DNA of 64,000 nt from Luteibacter aegosomatissinici (GTDB lineage Bacteria; Pseudomonadota; Gammaproteobacteria; Xanthomonadales; Rhodanobacteraceae): the NCBI RefSeq assembly GCF_023078495.1, contig NZ_CP095742.1, positions 1,054,001 through 1,118,000 on the forward strand. The letters are read 5' to 3'. The position numbers and the translations under genes were made by a program. The notes under the pieces were generated by a model. That model had not been told where the DNA came from and made no database searches. It was given only the letters and a program-made list of their open reading frames with translations. Within the stretch, counting starts at the first letter, position 1. Each line of letters begins with the position of its first letter. This document shows positions 27,334 through 36,508 of this stretch, piece by piece.

Positions 27334-29792
27334 AACGATTTGCGGATCGTGAGCATCGTGTTGCGCGGATCACCGTAGATGCCGAAGTACGATGCCGGCA
27401 CACGGGCGAAGTACTTGCGATCAAAGATGTTGTTCACGGTCAGGGTCAGCAGCCAGTCGCGATCGAACTGGTAACCCACCTGCCCGTCGAACACCGCGTA
27501 GCCGCTCTGGGTGATCGTGCCGCGCGTCGTGCTGCTCAGGATGCGCGTACCGCCACCCACGCGGAACCCGTGCGGCGTATCCCCTTCAAAGCGGTAGACA
27601 CTCCACAGTTTGAAGGTCTTCTTCGGTTCTTCCGAATCGAACACCTGGCCCGCGTTGGTGGCGTCTTTCAGGTAGCGGGTGAGCAAGTAGGTGTAGCCCG
27701 CCTGCAGGTCCCAGCCCGCCGCGAGCCGGCCGCTCACTTCGGTTTCCCAACCCTGGCTCTGCGCCTTGCCGGCGGCGATGTAGTAGTTCGGGTGCTCCGG
27801 GTCGTCGTACGCGCGGTTCTGGTCGCGCAGGCGGAACGCCGCGAACGAGGCGGTGAGCCTGCCATCCAGGAACTCGCCCTTCAGTCCGGTCTCGTACTGC
27901 TTGCCCGTGCGCGGCTTCAGGGCCGTGCCGGAGAAGGTCAGGTTGTTCTGCGGCACGAACACGGTGGTGTAGCTCGCGTAGGCCGAGAGCCAGCTGTTGA
28001 TGTCGTAGACAACGCCCACGTAGGGCGAGGCCTTGTGATCGACATCCGGCGCGTCGACCCACTCGCCCAGCGGCGTGGGCGAACCGGCCTTCGTCTTGCT
28101 GCGGTAGTTGGTGAACTGGCTGCCCAGCAGTACGCTCCAGTCGTCTGCCGGCTTAAGGCGCAGCGCGGCGTACAACCCGTACTGCGTGGTCTCGGTCAGG
28201 CTGCGGCTGGTGAAAGGAATCTCCGGTCGCGGGATCCCGGTCAGATCCATGACGTCCACGCCGCCGTCGACATCGAAACCACCGCTCCAGCTGTCCGCCG
28301 TCTGTCGTGCGTAGTTGAAACCGACGATTAGCTGCTGCGGCCGCCCCCAGAGCTCGAACGGACCCGAGATATTCATATCGGCGCCGGTCCAGCTACCGTC
28401 CGTGTACTGGCGTTGCAGCCAGTAATCAGCGTGGTTATCTGGCTGCACCAGGCCATCGATGTAACCGTACTTCGACGCATCGGTGGTCGAGCGGCGGTCG
28501 ATGTTGATCTTGCCGTGCCAGTCGTTGCCGAAGTCGTGGTCGAGCTCGGCGTAGTAATCGTTTAGCGTGGGCTTGTCGTAGCTCCAGTCGGTGCCATAGA
28601 ACTGCGAGCGCGGTGCATCCAGCGCCTGGCCGTGGGGCGGGATCGCATACACCGACTGGCCCCAATCGAGCGGGTTGTTGCGTTCGTGCTGGTACGCGGC
28701 TGACAAGGTCAGCATCGTCGAAGGCGACAGGTCGAACTCCACCACACCGTAGAAAAACTGGTGGCGTGAGTTGGCCTTGTCGTAAAAGTAATCGTGGTCC
28801 TGCGTGGAGATCACTGCGCGGCCGCGGATGGTGCCATCGCTGTTGAGCGGCGAGCTGCCATCCAGCGTGGCCTGGTAGGTATTCCACGAGCCCGCCGACA
28901 CACTGCCACCCCAGCCGGCTTCTTCAAGCGGGCGCTTGCGCACCAGGTTCACCGTGCCGCCCGGGCTGCCCTGGCCTTGCAGGATGCCCGCGGGGCCGCG
29001 AAAGATCTCCAGGCGGTCGTACATGGCCAGGTCGAACTGCGACTGGTACTGCAGGCCGTTGTTCGCGGCAATGCCGTCGAACTGCACATCGGGCTGGTAG
29101 CCGCGCGACTGGAAATACGACGTGCCGACACCGTAAAGCACGGCGGTGATGCCGGTGGTGCGGTTGAGCACGTCGTACACGCTGACCATGTTCTGGTCAT
29201 CCATGCGCTGGCGGGTCACGACGGAGATGGAGCTCGGCATCTCGCGCGGCGAGAGTGCCAGCTTCCCGAACGACACCTCGTTCGCGGCGTAACCCTCGGT
29301 GACGCCATGCACGTTGACGCCTTCGAGGTCTTCGACCTTGTTGCCTGCGCGACGGCGCGCGGCTTGCGAGGCGGTCGCGGGTGCGCCGGCGGCCTTCGGT
29401 GTGGTCTTCATCGGCGTCGGCGCGCCAACGCGTTGCAAACGCACCGAACCGTCATCGCCCAGGCGGTAATCGATACCGGAGTGGGCCAGCAAGCGCTTGA
29501 GCGCATCGGCGGTCGCCAGGTGGCCATCCACGGCGGGCGCTTCCAGGCCGGTGGTAAGCGAGGCGTCATACACCAGCACGGTATCGCTCTGTTCGGCAAA
29601 GCGGTTCAGTGCCTGAGCCAACGGGCCGGCGTCGATGTGGAAGTCTCGGGCCGCTTCGAGCGCCGCCTGCGGGGCGGCGACGCCAGCGCCGGCCCAGGCA
29701 AGGCCTAGCGCCAGGCACCGGTAGCGCACACGCAGGCGCGGGGTAGAAGAGGCGAGCGGACGTGGAACAGCAGCGGGCATCGGACCATCCAT
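27330..29792 (-). CDS. TonB-dependent siderophore receptor with STN signalling domain (FecA-like)
   Basis: 820 residues. After a signal region, an N-terminal STN domain (FHIDAGPLAQALNRFAEQSD to about residue 125) allows cell-surface signalling to FecR. The plug domain contains EMPSSISVVTRQRMDDQNM and LEIFRGPAGILQGQGSPGGT, typical of siderophore receptors. The 22-strand barrel ends with FGIYGDPRNTMLTIRKSL. It belongs to an operon with the upstream sigma and anti-sigma genes. ATG 29792 is used; ATG 29780 is possible. No good Shine-Dalgarno sequence was seen. The ferric siderophore bound cannot be named. Confidence 0.93.
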   Translation of the reverse strand: MDGPMPAAVPRPLASSTPRLRVRYRCLALGLAWAGAGVAAPQAALEAARDFHIDAGPLAQALNRFAEQSDTVLVYDASLTTGLEAPAVDGHLATADALKRLLAHSGIDYRLGDDGSVRLQRVGAPTPMKTTPKAAGAPATASQAARRRAGNKVEDLEGVNVHGVTEGYAANEVSFGKLALSPREMPSSISVVTRQRMDDQNMVSVYDVLNRTTGITAVLYGVGTSYFQSRGYQPDVQFDGIAANNGLQYQSQFDLAMYDRLEIFRGPAGILQGQGSPGGTVNLVRKRPLEEAGWGGSVSAGSWNTYQATLDGSSPLNSDGTIRGRAVISTQDHDYFYDKANSRHQFFYGVVEFDLSPSTMLTLSAAYQHERNNPLDWGQSVYAIPPHGQALDAPRSQFYGTDWSYDKPTLNDYYAELDHDFGNDWHGKINIDRRSTTDASKYGYIDGLVQPDNHADYWLQRQYTDGSWTGADMNISGPFELWGRPQQLIVGFNYARQTADSWSGGFDVDGGVDVMDLTGIPRPEIPFTSRSLTETTQYGLYAALRLKPADDWSVLLGSQFTNYRSKTKAGSPTPLGEWVDAPDVDHKASPYVGVVYDINSWLSAYASYTTVFVPQNNLTFSGTALKPRTGKQYETGLKGEFLDGRLTASFAAFRLRDQNRAYDDPEHPNYYIAAGKAQSQGWETEVSGRLAAGWDLQAGYTYLLTRYLKDATNAGQVFDSEEPKKTFKLWSVYRFEGDTPHGFRVGGGTRILSSTTRGTITQSGYAVFDGQVGYQFDRDWLLTLTVNNIFDRKYFARVPASYFGIYGDPRNTMLTIRKSL

Positions 29793-29799
29793 CAAGGAG

Positions 29800-29820
29800 A
29801 AATGAGCATCAATCTCATTT
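29800..29820 (-). promoter_or_regulatory. Fur-box-like palindrome before the receptor gene
   Basis: AAATGAG-N7-CTCATTT, 8 bp upstream of the receptor start and within the 69-bp gap after fecR. It resembles AATGAGAAT-type Fur sites. It could be a second Fur site or a target of the FecI-type sigma region; prediction only. Confidence 0.45.
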
Positions 29821-29861
29821 AAGACGGATGAGGACGGCGCATGAGGATGTCGTCGGCGGAA

Positions 29862-30887
29862 TTATTTTTGCGCTCGGCCGCGGAGGATGACGAGGCCAAG
29901 CCCGAGATGGGTGGCGCGCAAGCCAAGGTTGGCCTCGATGACACGGAGTGCCGCAAGCGGGTCGTTGGTCCGGAACACACCGCTTACCCGCCGCGACGCG
30001 GCCCCGTCGCCCAGGAGCACAATGCGTCCGCTGTAATAGCGGTTGAGTTCGGCTACCACGTCGCTGAGCGGGCGGTCGACGAAGACGAGGCGGCCGCGGG
30101 TCCAAGCCATGGCGGCATCCGCGTCCACCGCGGCGACGGTCGGGATGCGGTCGTCGTCGACCAGCGTGGCGCTTTCGCCCGCATGCACGAGCGCTTTGCC
30201 ACCTGGCGCCGCGAGCTCTACCAGGCCGCTGGCCACGACCACCTGCGTGGTATTGCCGTCACGCTTCAACTGGAACGTGGTGCCGATATCCGTGACGACC
30301 ACCTGGCCGGCATGCACCCGGAAGGGGCGTGGGTCGTTGTGGCCCACGTTGAACGAGACCGTGCCTGTGAGCACCTGCACATCACGCCATGCCGCATCGT
30401 CACCAATGCGGAGGGCGCTGCCCGTATCGAGCTGGGCCGCGCTCCCACCCGCGAGCGCCAGGCTCTGCGTTTCGCCGGTGGCGGTGCGCGCATCGGCGCG
30501 CAGTGCGATATCCGCGCGTGGGTACTGCCAAACGCCCAGGGCGATAAGTAGCGCAGCAACGCATGCCGCGGCGAGGGCAGGGCGGTAGCGGCGCTTTTGC
30601 TGTTGCCCGCGTGGGCCCGCGTGCGCGGCGCGCGGGCGCGGCCCTGCTGCGGCACGCGGGGCACCCACCATATCGAGTTCGCGCCACGTCGCCTGCGCCC
30701 GCTCCAAGGCCTCGGCATGCGCCGGGTTTTCGTCCAGCCATGCCTGCAATGCCAAGCGCTCGGCATCGCTCAGGCTGCCGGCATCGAGCCGGACGACCCA
30801 TCCTGCGGCCTGCTGGCGGGCATTCGCGTTGTAGGTGGGTTGCTGCGGCATGGCGGGTTCGGCGAGCCGGTGGCGACGAGCGCGCAT
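29862..30887 (-). CDS. fecR: FecR family anti-sigma / sigma regulator
   Basis: 341 residues. Its ATG shares a base with the stop of the sigma factor gene (TAATG), marking coupling. The cytoplasmic N-terminal part has the DUF4880-like helix WVVRLDAGSLSDAERLALQA with WLDENPAHAEALERA. One membrane span follows (LAAACVAALLIALGVW, about residue 115). The periplasmic FecR domain comes next (RDVQVLTGTVSFNVGHNDPR, FRVHAGQVVVTDIGTTFQL) and then a C-terminal STN-like portion. It relays receptor occupancy to the sigma factor. Confidence 0.93.
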   Translation of the reverse strand: MRARRHRLAEPAMPQQPTYNANARQQAAGWVVRLDAGSLSDAERLALQAWLDENPAHAEALERAQATWRELDMVGAPRAAAGPRPRAAHAGPRGQQQKRRYRPALAAACVAALLIALGVWQYPRADIALRADARTATGETQSLALAGGSAAQLDTGSALRIGDDAAWRDVQVLTGTVSFNVGHNDPRPFRVHAGQVVVTDIGTTFQLKRDGNTTQVVVASGLVELAAPGGKALVHAGESATLVDDDRIPTVAAVDADAAMAWTRGRLVFVDRPLSDVVAELNRYYSGRIVLLGDGAASRRVSGVFRTNDPLAALRVIEANLGLRATHLGLGLVILRGRAQK

Positions 30888-31393
30888 TATGCCCCTGCCT
30901 CGTCGAGTCGTGCCTGGCAATGGGTTAGCGCCTTGCGCAGGTGCTTCTCCACCATGTTGCGGCTGATGCCCAACTGGTCGGCAATCTGCTGCGGCTCCAT
31001 GTGCTCCAGCTTGCGCAGGCGGAAGACTTCGCTGCAGCGGGGCGGTAACTCGGCGACGGCATCGGCAAGAATCTGCAGGCGCTGATGCCCCGCGATATGG
31101 GCCTCGCTATCCGGCGCGCCATCGGCCACCTCGGGCAGCTCGCCGCTTTCGAAATGGCGCTCGCGCACTTCGCGCTCACGCAGCCAGTCGAGGGAGAGGT
31201 TCCCGGCGATGCGGTAAAGGAAGGCCAGCGGATTTCGCACCACCGTGGCCTCATCGAGCATGGCCACCTTGACGTAGGTTTCCTGGACGATGTCGGCGGC
31301 GGTTTCCGGCGAACGCATGCGCCGCTCCACGAAGCGGCGCAGGGGTTCGTAATGGTTCTGCAGGACCCGCAACAGTGGTGCAGGGCCCTGCAC
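30887..31393 (-). CDS. fecI: ECF sigma factor, FecI type
   Basis: 168 residues from the GTG at 31393, chosen for the AGGAGG 11 bases upstream; a GTG at 31432 would add 13 residues. Sigma region 2 is YEPLRRFVERRMRSPETAAD with DIVQETYVKVA. Region 4 is LPPRCSEVFRLRKLEHMEPQ with QIADQLGISRNMVEKHLRKA. This is the iron-starvation sigma group. It directs transcription of the receptor operon when FecR signals. A strong Fur box lies about 60 bp upstream of the start. Confidence 0.93.
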   Translation of the reverse strand: MQGPAPLLRVLQNHYEPLRRFVERRMRSPETAADIVQETYVKVAMLDEATVVRNPLAFLYRIAGNLSLDWLREREVRERHFESGELPEVADGAPDSEAHIAGHQRLQILADAVAELPPRCSEVFRLRKLEHMEPQQIADQLGISRNMVEKHLRKALTHCQARLDEAGA

Positions 31394-31455
31394 CGCTGTT
31401 ACATCCTCCTGATACCCGGCTTCACCCCCCACCTTGCCCGCCTTAGCGCCCCTTA

Positions 31456-31475
31456 GATAAGAATAATTATCATTT
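31456..31475 (-). promoter_or_regulatory. Fur box upstream of the FecI-type sigma gene
   Basis: GATAAGAATAATTATCATTT on the plus strand; on the minus strand it contains AATGATAATTATTCTTATC, close to the 19-bp Fur consensus GATAATGATAATCATTATC. It lies upstream of the sigma start, indicating iron repression of the signalling cascade. Confidence 0.8.
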
Positions 31476-31504
31476 CAAGGCGTGCTGCGGTGCAAGGGCG
31501 CCAG

Positions 31505-33205
31505 CTAGTCATGCTTCTTGTGGTCGTCGTGGTGTTGTTGCTGGGGCGCCGGCCGCGCTTGCTCGTGGTGCTCCTGCGGCTGGGGCTGCGGGCGTGGCTG
31601 CTGCTGCGGCTGCCTCGGTTCAGGGCGCGGCATCTCGCGGGGGGCCTGGAAGTGCTGCTCGGGTTGTGGTGCCGGGCGCGGCGCCTGGAAGTGCTGCTCG
31701 GGTTGCGGTGCCGGGCGCGGTGCCTGGAAATGTTGCTCGGTTTGCTCCGGGCGCGGCATGTCGCGCGGTCGTTCGGCGCGCTGAGGATCGAAGCGCTGCG
31801 GCTCGTTACGTTGTGGCGACGGTTCGTTGTTGCGAGGCATTGGCGGTGCATGGGCAACCTGCGGCTGGGCCTGTACCTGCGGTTGAGCATGAACCGGCTG
31901 CTGCCTGGGTTGTGACGGAATCTCGCGAGGCGCCTGAGGCATGTGCGCCGTCGGGTGGGGCGGCTGGCCAGGCGCCGCCGCTTGCGTTGCCGCGGCCTCC
32001 CGTCCGATGGGCGAACCGCCCCGGCCGTCAAAGCCATGCTCGCCCGGGCGCGGCGCAGAAATCGCTGGCCGCGCATTGGGCGCGGTGGCATGCATCGCGC
32101 CCGGGGTGAAGTTCGGCCGCTGCATATGCGCGTAATCAGGTTGCGCGGGGCGCGGCGGCGGGGCGCCCGGGCCTTGCGGTCCACGCGGTGGTTCACCGGG
32201 TCGGTTGAAGGTGTTGTTGAAGTTGTGACGGTTATCGATGTGCACCGAGCGATCGACGAAGCGGTTGTTCACCACCGTGCGGTTCACGACATACGGGTGG
32301 TTGTCGTACACCACGGCCGGGCGGCCGCCATCGCGGTGTCCACCCCACGAGGTGTGCCAGCTATCCCAGCCCCAGGGGCGGTCGTGGTGGTCATGGTGGG
32401 CGAACAGTTCGCCGACGACGATACCGGCGCCGAACGCGACCACGCCTGCGATAGCGGCATCCCGATAGCCGTAAGAGGGTTCGACGTAGCGGGTTTCGTA
32501 CACGGTGGAATACACCGGCTCACCGTACACGACATCAGGATCGTACTCGGGGACATACACGACACCCGGATCCGCCGGTTCGATCTCGATGGTTTGTGCG
32601 GGCGGGCCGACGATTTCGTCCTGCTCCACCACCGTCTGCGACACGGGCTCGCCGCGATCCACGACCTGCACTTTCTGTTGCGAGGTGCTCTTCAGGTTGC
32701 CCTTGGCCTGCGCGCGCGAACGCATCACCTGGATCGCGTTCATCACATCGGAGGGCTCGTTCGCATAGGCCTGGCCGAGCGCATCGGTCCATTCGCCGTT
32801 GTTCGCCATCTGGTCGAGCACGGCGGGGAAGGCGACCAGCGATTTCACGCTGGGATCCCACGGTTGGCTATCTGCCGCATCAATCAGCGCGGCACCGGTG
32901 AGATCGCGGTGGCCCTGGACGAACTGGCGGGCATCATCGACCTGGTCGGGATGCGTCGATGCGGCGAGCGTCTGCGCGACGAGGTTATCGGGGAACAGGG
33001 CGATGGGGGCAACGAGCGCATAGAGCTGTTCGGCGGTCGGGCGCTGATAGGGCGCGGCCTGGACATCGGGCGCCGGCGCGCTTGCCGCGGCCACGGGCGT
33101 ATCGGCCGCCTGGGCAGGGGGCTCGCGGTTGCACGCGGCAAGGGCCGTCACGACGGCGGCCGAGAGAAGGGTCTTCAGGGAAACGTCGCGGAACGTTCGT
33201 GACAT
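31505..33205 (-). CDS. DUF3300 lipoprotein with His/Gln/Pro-rich C-terminal half
   Basis: 566 residues from the ATG at 33205. A lipoprotein signal (MSRTFRDVSLKTLLSAAVVT then ALAAC-NREPP) indicates outer-membrane anchoring. The DUF3300 domain spans about residues 50-270 (YALVAPIALFPDNLVAQTLA, STHPDQVDDARQFVQ, EYDPDVVYGEPVYSTVYETR). A glycine/alanine hydrophobic stretch (AAIAGVVAFGAGIVVGELFA) and a His-rich block (AHHDHHDRPWGWDSWHTSWG) follow. The remaining ~230 residues are low complexity, with three tandem 13-residue units built on EQHFQAPRPAPQP, ending QQQHHDDHKKHD. Possible metal binding; function unknown. Confidence 0.85.
   Translation of the reverse strand: MSRTFRDVSLKTLLSAAVVTALAACNREPPAQAADTPVAAASAPAPDVQAAPYQRPTAEQLYALVAPIALFPDNLVAQTLAASTHPDQVDDARQFVQGHRDLTGAALIDAADSQPWDPSVKSLVAFPAVLDQMANNGEWTDALGQAYANEPSDVMNAIQVMRSRAQAKGNLKSTSQQKVQVVDRGEPVSQTVVEQDEIVGPPAQTIEIEPADPGVVYVPEYDPDVVYGEPVYSTVYETRYVEPSYGYRDAAIAGVVAFGAGIVVGELFAHHDHHDRPWGWDSWHTSWGGHRDGGRPAVVYDNHPYVVNRTVVNNRFVDRSVHIDNRHNFNNTFNRPGEPPRGPQGPGAPPPRPAQPDYAHMQRPNFTPGAMHATAPNARPAISAPRPGEHGFDGRGGSPIGREAAATQAAAPGQPPHPTAHMPQAPREIPSQPRQQPVHAQPQVQAQPQVAHAPPMPRNNEPSPQRNEPQRFDPQRAERPRDMPRPEQTEQHFQAPRPAPQPEQHFQAPRPAPQPEQHFQAPREMPRPEPRQPQQQPRPQPQPQEHHEQARPAPQQQHHDDHKKHD
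31643..31741. repeat. 39-bp tandem repeat inside the DUF3300 gene
   Basis: About two and a half copies of a 39-bp unit starting CCTGGAAGTGCTGCTCGG, encoding the 13-residue EQHFQAPRPAPQP repeats on the minus strand. The in-frame unit length would allow copy-number changes without a frameshift. Confidence 0.8.
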
Positions 33206-33666
33206 CGGGGATGCCTTTCCTTGGGTGTGTGGATTCAGCTTCACGCGGATCGGGTGACTGCGCGCTGTCTGCAACGGGTTCTTATCGTTCGCGTTTACCT
33301 GCGCGTTGGACTTCGCAAGACCTTGCGCGCGGTGCCGGTGAATGAGCCGCCTGGTGTGGTGGCCTGGGCGCTGGGGGCATCGCGCGCAAGCGCGCTCCTA
33401 CAGGGGTTGTTTGTGGGTTTTTACGTTGCGGTGCAGCAAAGCGTGGCGCGGGTGGCGGCGCGAACGGGTCGCTGGCGGGCGCAAGGAAAAAATTGCCGGT
33501 GGCAGCGTGAGTTAGCCGCAAGCGCGGCTCGCCTTGCAGGGTAGTGGATCGATCCAAATTGGGTTGAGAATTTTCCGCACTGCACGAAACTGGTTTTTCA
33601 GAAAAATATCGAAAAAACAACAATGTAAGGCGAAATGGTTGCCTTTAGATCGAGTTAAAAAAAGCG
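33206..33666. other. Intergenic region with a single GTAG arm
   Basis: No gene supported. It contains one type II GTAG arm at 33380-33401 (TCGCGCGCAAGCGCGCTCCT plus AC) with no partner, then GC-rich sequence, and becomes AT-rich from about 33545, leading into the promoter of the glycan operon. Confidence 0.6.
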
Positions 33667-33695
33667 TTGACATCGTTGTCACTGCCCCCTAAAAA
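33667..33695 (+). promoter_or_regulatory. Sigma-70 promoter of the glycan-utilisation operon
   Basis: A consensus -35 TTGACA (33667-33672), a 17-bp spacer and a -10-like TAAAAA (33690-33695), in an AT-rich patch about 185 bp upstream of the TonB receptor start. The leader between the two has no recognised gene. Confidence 0.7.
33668..33681 (+). promoter_or_regulatory. LacI-type operator overlapping the -35 box
   Basis: TGACATCGTTGTCA: a 14-bp palindrome with central CG and one mismatched pair, the form used by LacI-family sugar regulators. It overlaps the -35 element, which would give repression. No LacI gene lies in the window, so the regulator would be encoded elsewhere. Confidence 0.55.
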
Positions 33696-33877
33696 TCGAC
33701 GCAGTAATACCGCTGCAACAGCCACCACGACACGGTCCCCTCGCGGTTAACCACTACCGCCGCCGCGTCGAGGCGCAGGGCAACAAAAAAACACCGAAGG
33801 CCGAACGATCACGAACGCGGGCGCAAGCCCGTGCGGTGGCGTTCGTCCTGCGAAAACCCCCTCCCCAGGAAAACGAT

Positions 33878-36508
33878 ATGAACCACCGTTTCAGCGCACT
33901 TTCCATGGCCATCCTGGCCGGGCTGTTCGCCTCGGGTACCGTCATGGCGCAGGACGCGGCGACCCCGCCGGCGCCCGCCAAGAAGGCCGATGCCGCCCAG
34001 ACCGAAGCCAACGCCCAGGACGCCGCCAACCTGCAGGGCGTGACCGTTACCGGTATCCGCGCTTCCTTGCAGAAGTCGCTCGACCTCAAGCGCAACTCCG
34101 ATTCCATCGTCGATGCCATCTCGGCCGAAGACGTGGGCAAGTTCCCGGACACCAACGTCGCCGAATCGCTCTCGCACCTGCCGGGCCTGTCGGTGGACCG
34201 TAACTTCGGCGAAGGCGACAAGGTCAGCATCCTGGGTACCGACCCGGCACTGAACCGCCTGATGCTCAACGGCCAGACCGTCGCCTCGACCAACTGGACC
34301 TCCGATCCGAACAACCCGGATAGCCGCTCGTTCAACTACAGCCTGCTCGCTTCGGAAATCATCGGTAACGCCCAGGTCTACAAGACCCCGCAGGCGAACA
34401 TCGATGAAGGTTCGATCGGCGGCACCGTGATCGTGAACACCCGCCGCCCGCTCGACCTGCCGGCCAACACGCTCACCGGTAGCGTCAGCTACGGCTACAA
34501 CGACAGCGCCGACAAGGGCAAGCCGAACGCTTCCGTGCTCTACAGCTGGAAGAACAAGGACAGCACCTTCGGCGTGATCGGCTCGCTCATGCACTCCGAT
34601 CGCATCATCGATCGCCAGGGCACCGAAATCTTCGGCTACCAGCGCGTCAACGATCCGACCGATACCAACCCGGATCACCAGTTCAACCCGGCCGTCGTCC
34701 CGACGGACGCGAAGGGTGTGTACCCGACCGCCGTGAACACCGCGTGGTTCCAGCAGCGCCGTACGCGTGATGGCGTGTCCACCGGCCTGCAGTGGAAGCC
34801 GAACGAAGCGTTCGAGCTGAATTTCACCGGCCTGTACGTCACCGAGAAGTTCAACAACTTCAACCAGAGCCACTACGGCGAATGGTCGGGTTCCGCCGCC
34901 AACGCCACCGCGCTGAACTTCCAGAACGGCGTCGCCACCAGCGGTAGCTACAACGCCAACACCAGCACCTACCTCGACGGCTACGAGCGCGATTCGACCG
35001 TGAACACGGGCGTCGCCCAGCTGCGCGCCGATTGGTTCGGTGATGGCTGGACCGCGTCGTCGCAGATCGGCTACACCGGTTCCACCGGTGGTTCGGACGG
35101 CATCTACAACATGCAGTTCCAGGGCTTCGGCGGCTTCAACTACAACCTTGATGGCCAGCACCCGCAGATCAACTACAACGCCGGTGACAACCCGTCGGCG
35201 ATGCTCGCCCACGGTGCTGGCTACAGCTACGCCCCGAGCTATGACCGCGAGCGCTACTTCCAGGCGGACTTCTCGCACGACGTGCAGTGGGGCCCGCTGA
35301 ACCAGATCGAAGTGGGCATCAAGGCCACCAACCACCTGGATGGCCAGGACGCCTACTCGGCACAGCTGCCCAGCCAGGATGGCAATGGCCTCTCGCTGGC
35401 TGACTTCGCCAACGGCGGTACGCCGGGTGGCTTCCTCAATGGCCTGAACGCCGCCGGCAACATGGGCGACTGGACCACGATCGATCCGGGCCTGATGAAG
35501 GCGTACATCCAGAGCATCAAAGATGGCCACGTCTCGCTCGATCCGAAGGCCACCTACAGCGTCGCCGAGCAGAACCGCGCGTTCTACATCCAGGGCGATT
35601 TCTCCGGTGACGACTACCGCGGCAACCTGGGCGTTCGCTACTACCGCACCCGCGATACGGTGAACGGCTACCAGTTCGTTGGCGATAACCAGTACGCCCC
35701 GGTGAACAAGCGCAGCACGTACCATGACTGGCTGCCGTCGTTCAACATCGCCTATGACGCCACCGATGCCCTGACGCTGCGCTTTGCCGCCGCGCAGACC
35801 ATGGCCCGCCCGCGCTACCAGCAGATGACCCCGTACGTGGCGCTGGATGACCGCACGCTCACCGGTTCGCGTGGCAACACCGACCTGGGCCCGTACAAGT
35901 CGACCAACTACGATGCCTCGGCCGAGTGGTACTTCTCGGAGAACAGCGTGCTGGCCGCGGAGCTCTTCTTCCGCCGCATCTCGGGTTACATCCTCAACAC
36001 CAACGTGGAAGAGACCCACTACAACCTGACCAACCTGCGTGACGACGTGTACCAGATGCAGGTGCCGATCAACGCCGGCGTGGCCAAGGTGAAGGGTGCC
36101 TCGATCAGCTACCAGCAGAACTTCAAGTACGGCTTCGGCATGCTGGCGAACTACACCTACTCGGATGCGACGACCAGCAACGATTTCCCGCTGCCGTACA
36201 ACTCCAAGAATGCGTTCACCATTTCGCCGTTCTATGAGCAGGGCCCGTACAGCGCCCGCGTGACCTACAGCTGGCGTTCGTCGTACTTCACCTCGATCGC
36301 CCAGTTGCAGTCGCAGCAGATCACCGGCATCTTCCGTGAACTGGACGCATCGCTGGGTTACCAGATCAATGACCACATGCGTGTCTCGCTGGATGCCACC
36401 AACCTGCTGAACGAGACCTACTTCGTGTACAACAACACCCCGGCTGAGCCGCTCAACGCCTACAAGAACGGTCGTACCTTCACCGTGACCCTGGGCTTCA
36501 AGCTGTGA
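33878..36508 (+). CDS. TonB-dependent receptor (carbohydrate type)
   Basis: 876 residues. A signal peptide (MNHRFSALSMAILAGLFASG, cleavage near VMAQ-DA) is followed by an Ala/Pro-rich linker. The plug domain then begins GVTVTGIRASLQKSLDLKRN and continues DSIVDAISAEDVGKFPDTNV, a motif set of the Xanthomonas/Caulobacter-type receptors used for plant and algal carbohydrates. A 22-strand barrel ends GRTFTVTLGFKL. There is no STN domain, so no sigma signalling. Its TGA overlaps the GTG of the GH2 gene. It probably imports the glycan products made or used by the three following mannosidases. Confidence 0.93.
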   Translation: MNHRFSALSMAILAGLFASGTVMAQDAATPPAPAKKADAAQTEANAQDAANLQGVTVTGIRASLQKSLDLKRNSDSIVDAISAEDVGKFPDTNVAESLSHLPGLSVDRNFGEGDKVSILGTDPALNRLMLNGQTVASTNWTSDPNNPDSRSFNYSLLASEIIGNAQVYKTPQANIDEGSIGGTVIVNTRRPLDLPANTLTGSVSYGYNDSADKGKPNASVLYSWKNKDSTFGVIGSLMHSDRIIDRQGTEIFGYQRVNDPTDTNPDHQFNPAVVPTDAKGVYPTAVNTAWFQQRRTRDGVSTGLQWKPNEAFELNFTGLYVTEKFNNFNQSHYGEWSGSAANATALNFQNGVATSGSYNANTSTYLDGYERDSTVNTGVAQLRADWFGDGWTASSQIGYTGSTGGSDGIYNMQFQGFGGFNYNLDGQHPQINYNAGDNPSAMLAHGAGYSYAPSYDRERYFQADFSHDVQWGPLNQIEVGIKATNHLDGQDAYSAQLPSQDGNGLSLADFANGGTPGGFLNGLNAAGNMGDWTTIDPGLMKAYIQSIKDGHVSLDPKATYSVAEQNRAFYIQGDFSGDDYRGNLGVRYYRTRDTVNGYQFVGDNQYAPVNKRSTYHDWLPSFNIAYDATDALTLRFAAAQTMARPRYQQMTPYVALDDRTLTGSRGNTDLGPYKSTNYDASAEWYFSENSVLAAELFFRRISGYILNTNVEETHYNLTNLRDDVYQMQVPINAGVAKVKGASISYQQNFKYGFGMLANYTYSDATTSNDFPLPYNSKNAFTISPFYEQGPYSARVTYSWRSSYFTSIAQLQSQQITGIFRELDASLGYQINDHMRVSLDATNLLNETYFVYNNTPAEPLNAYKNGRTFTVTLGFKL

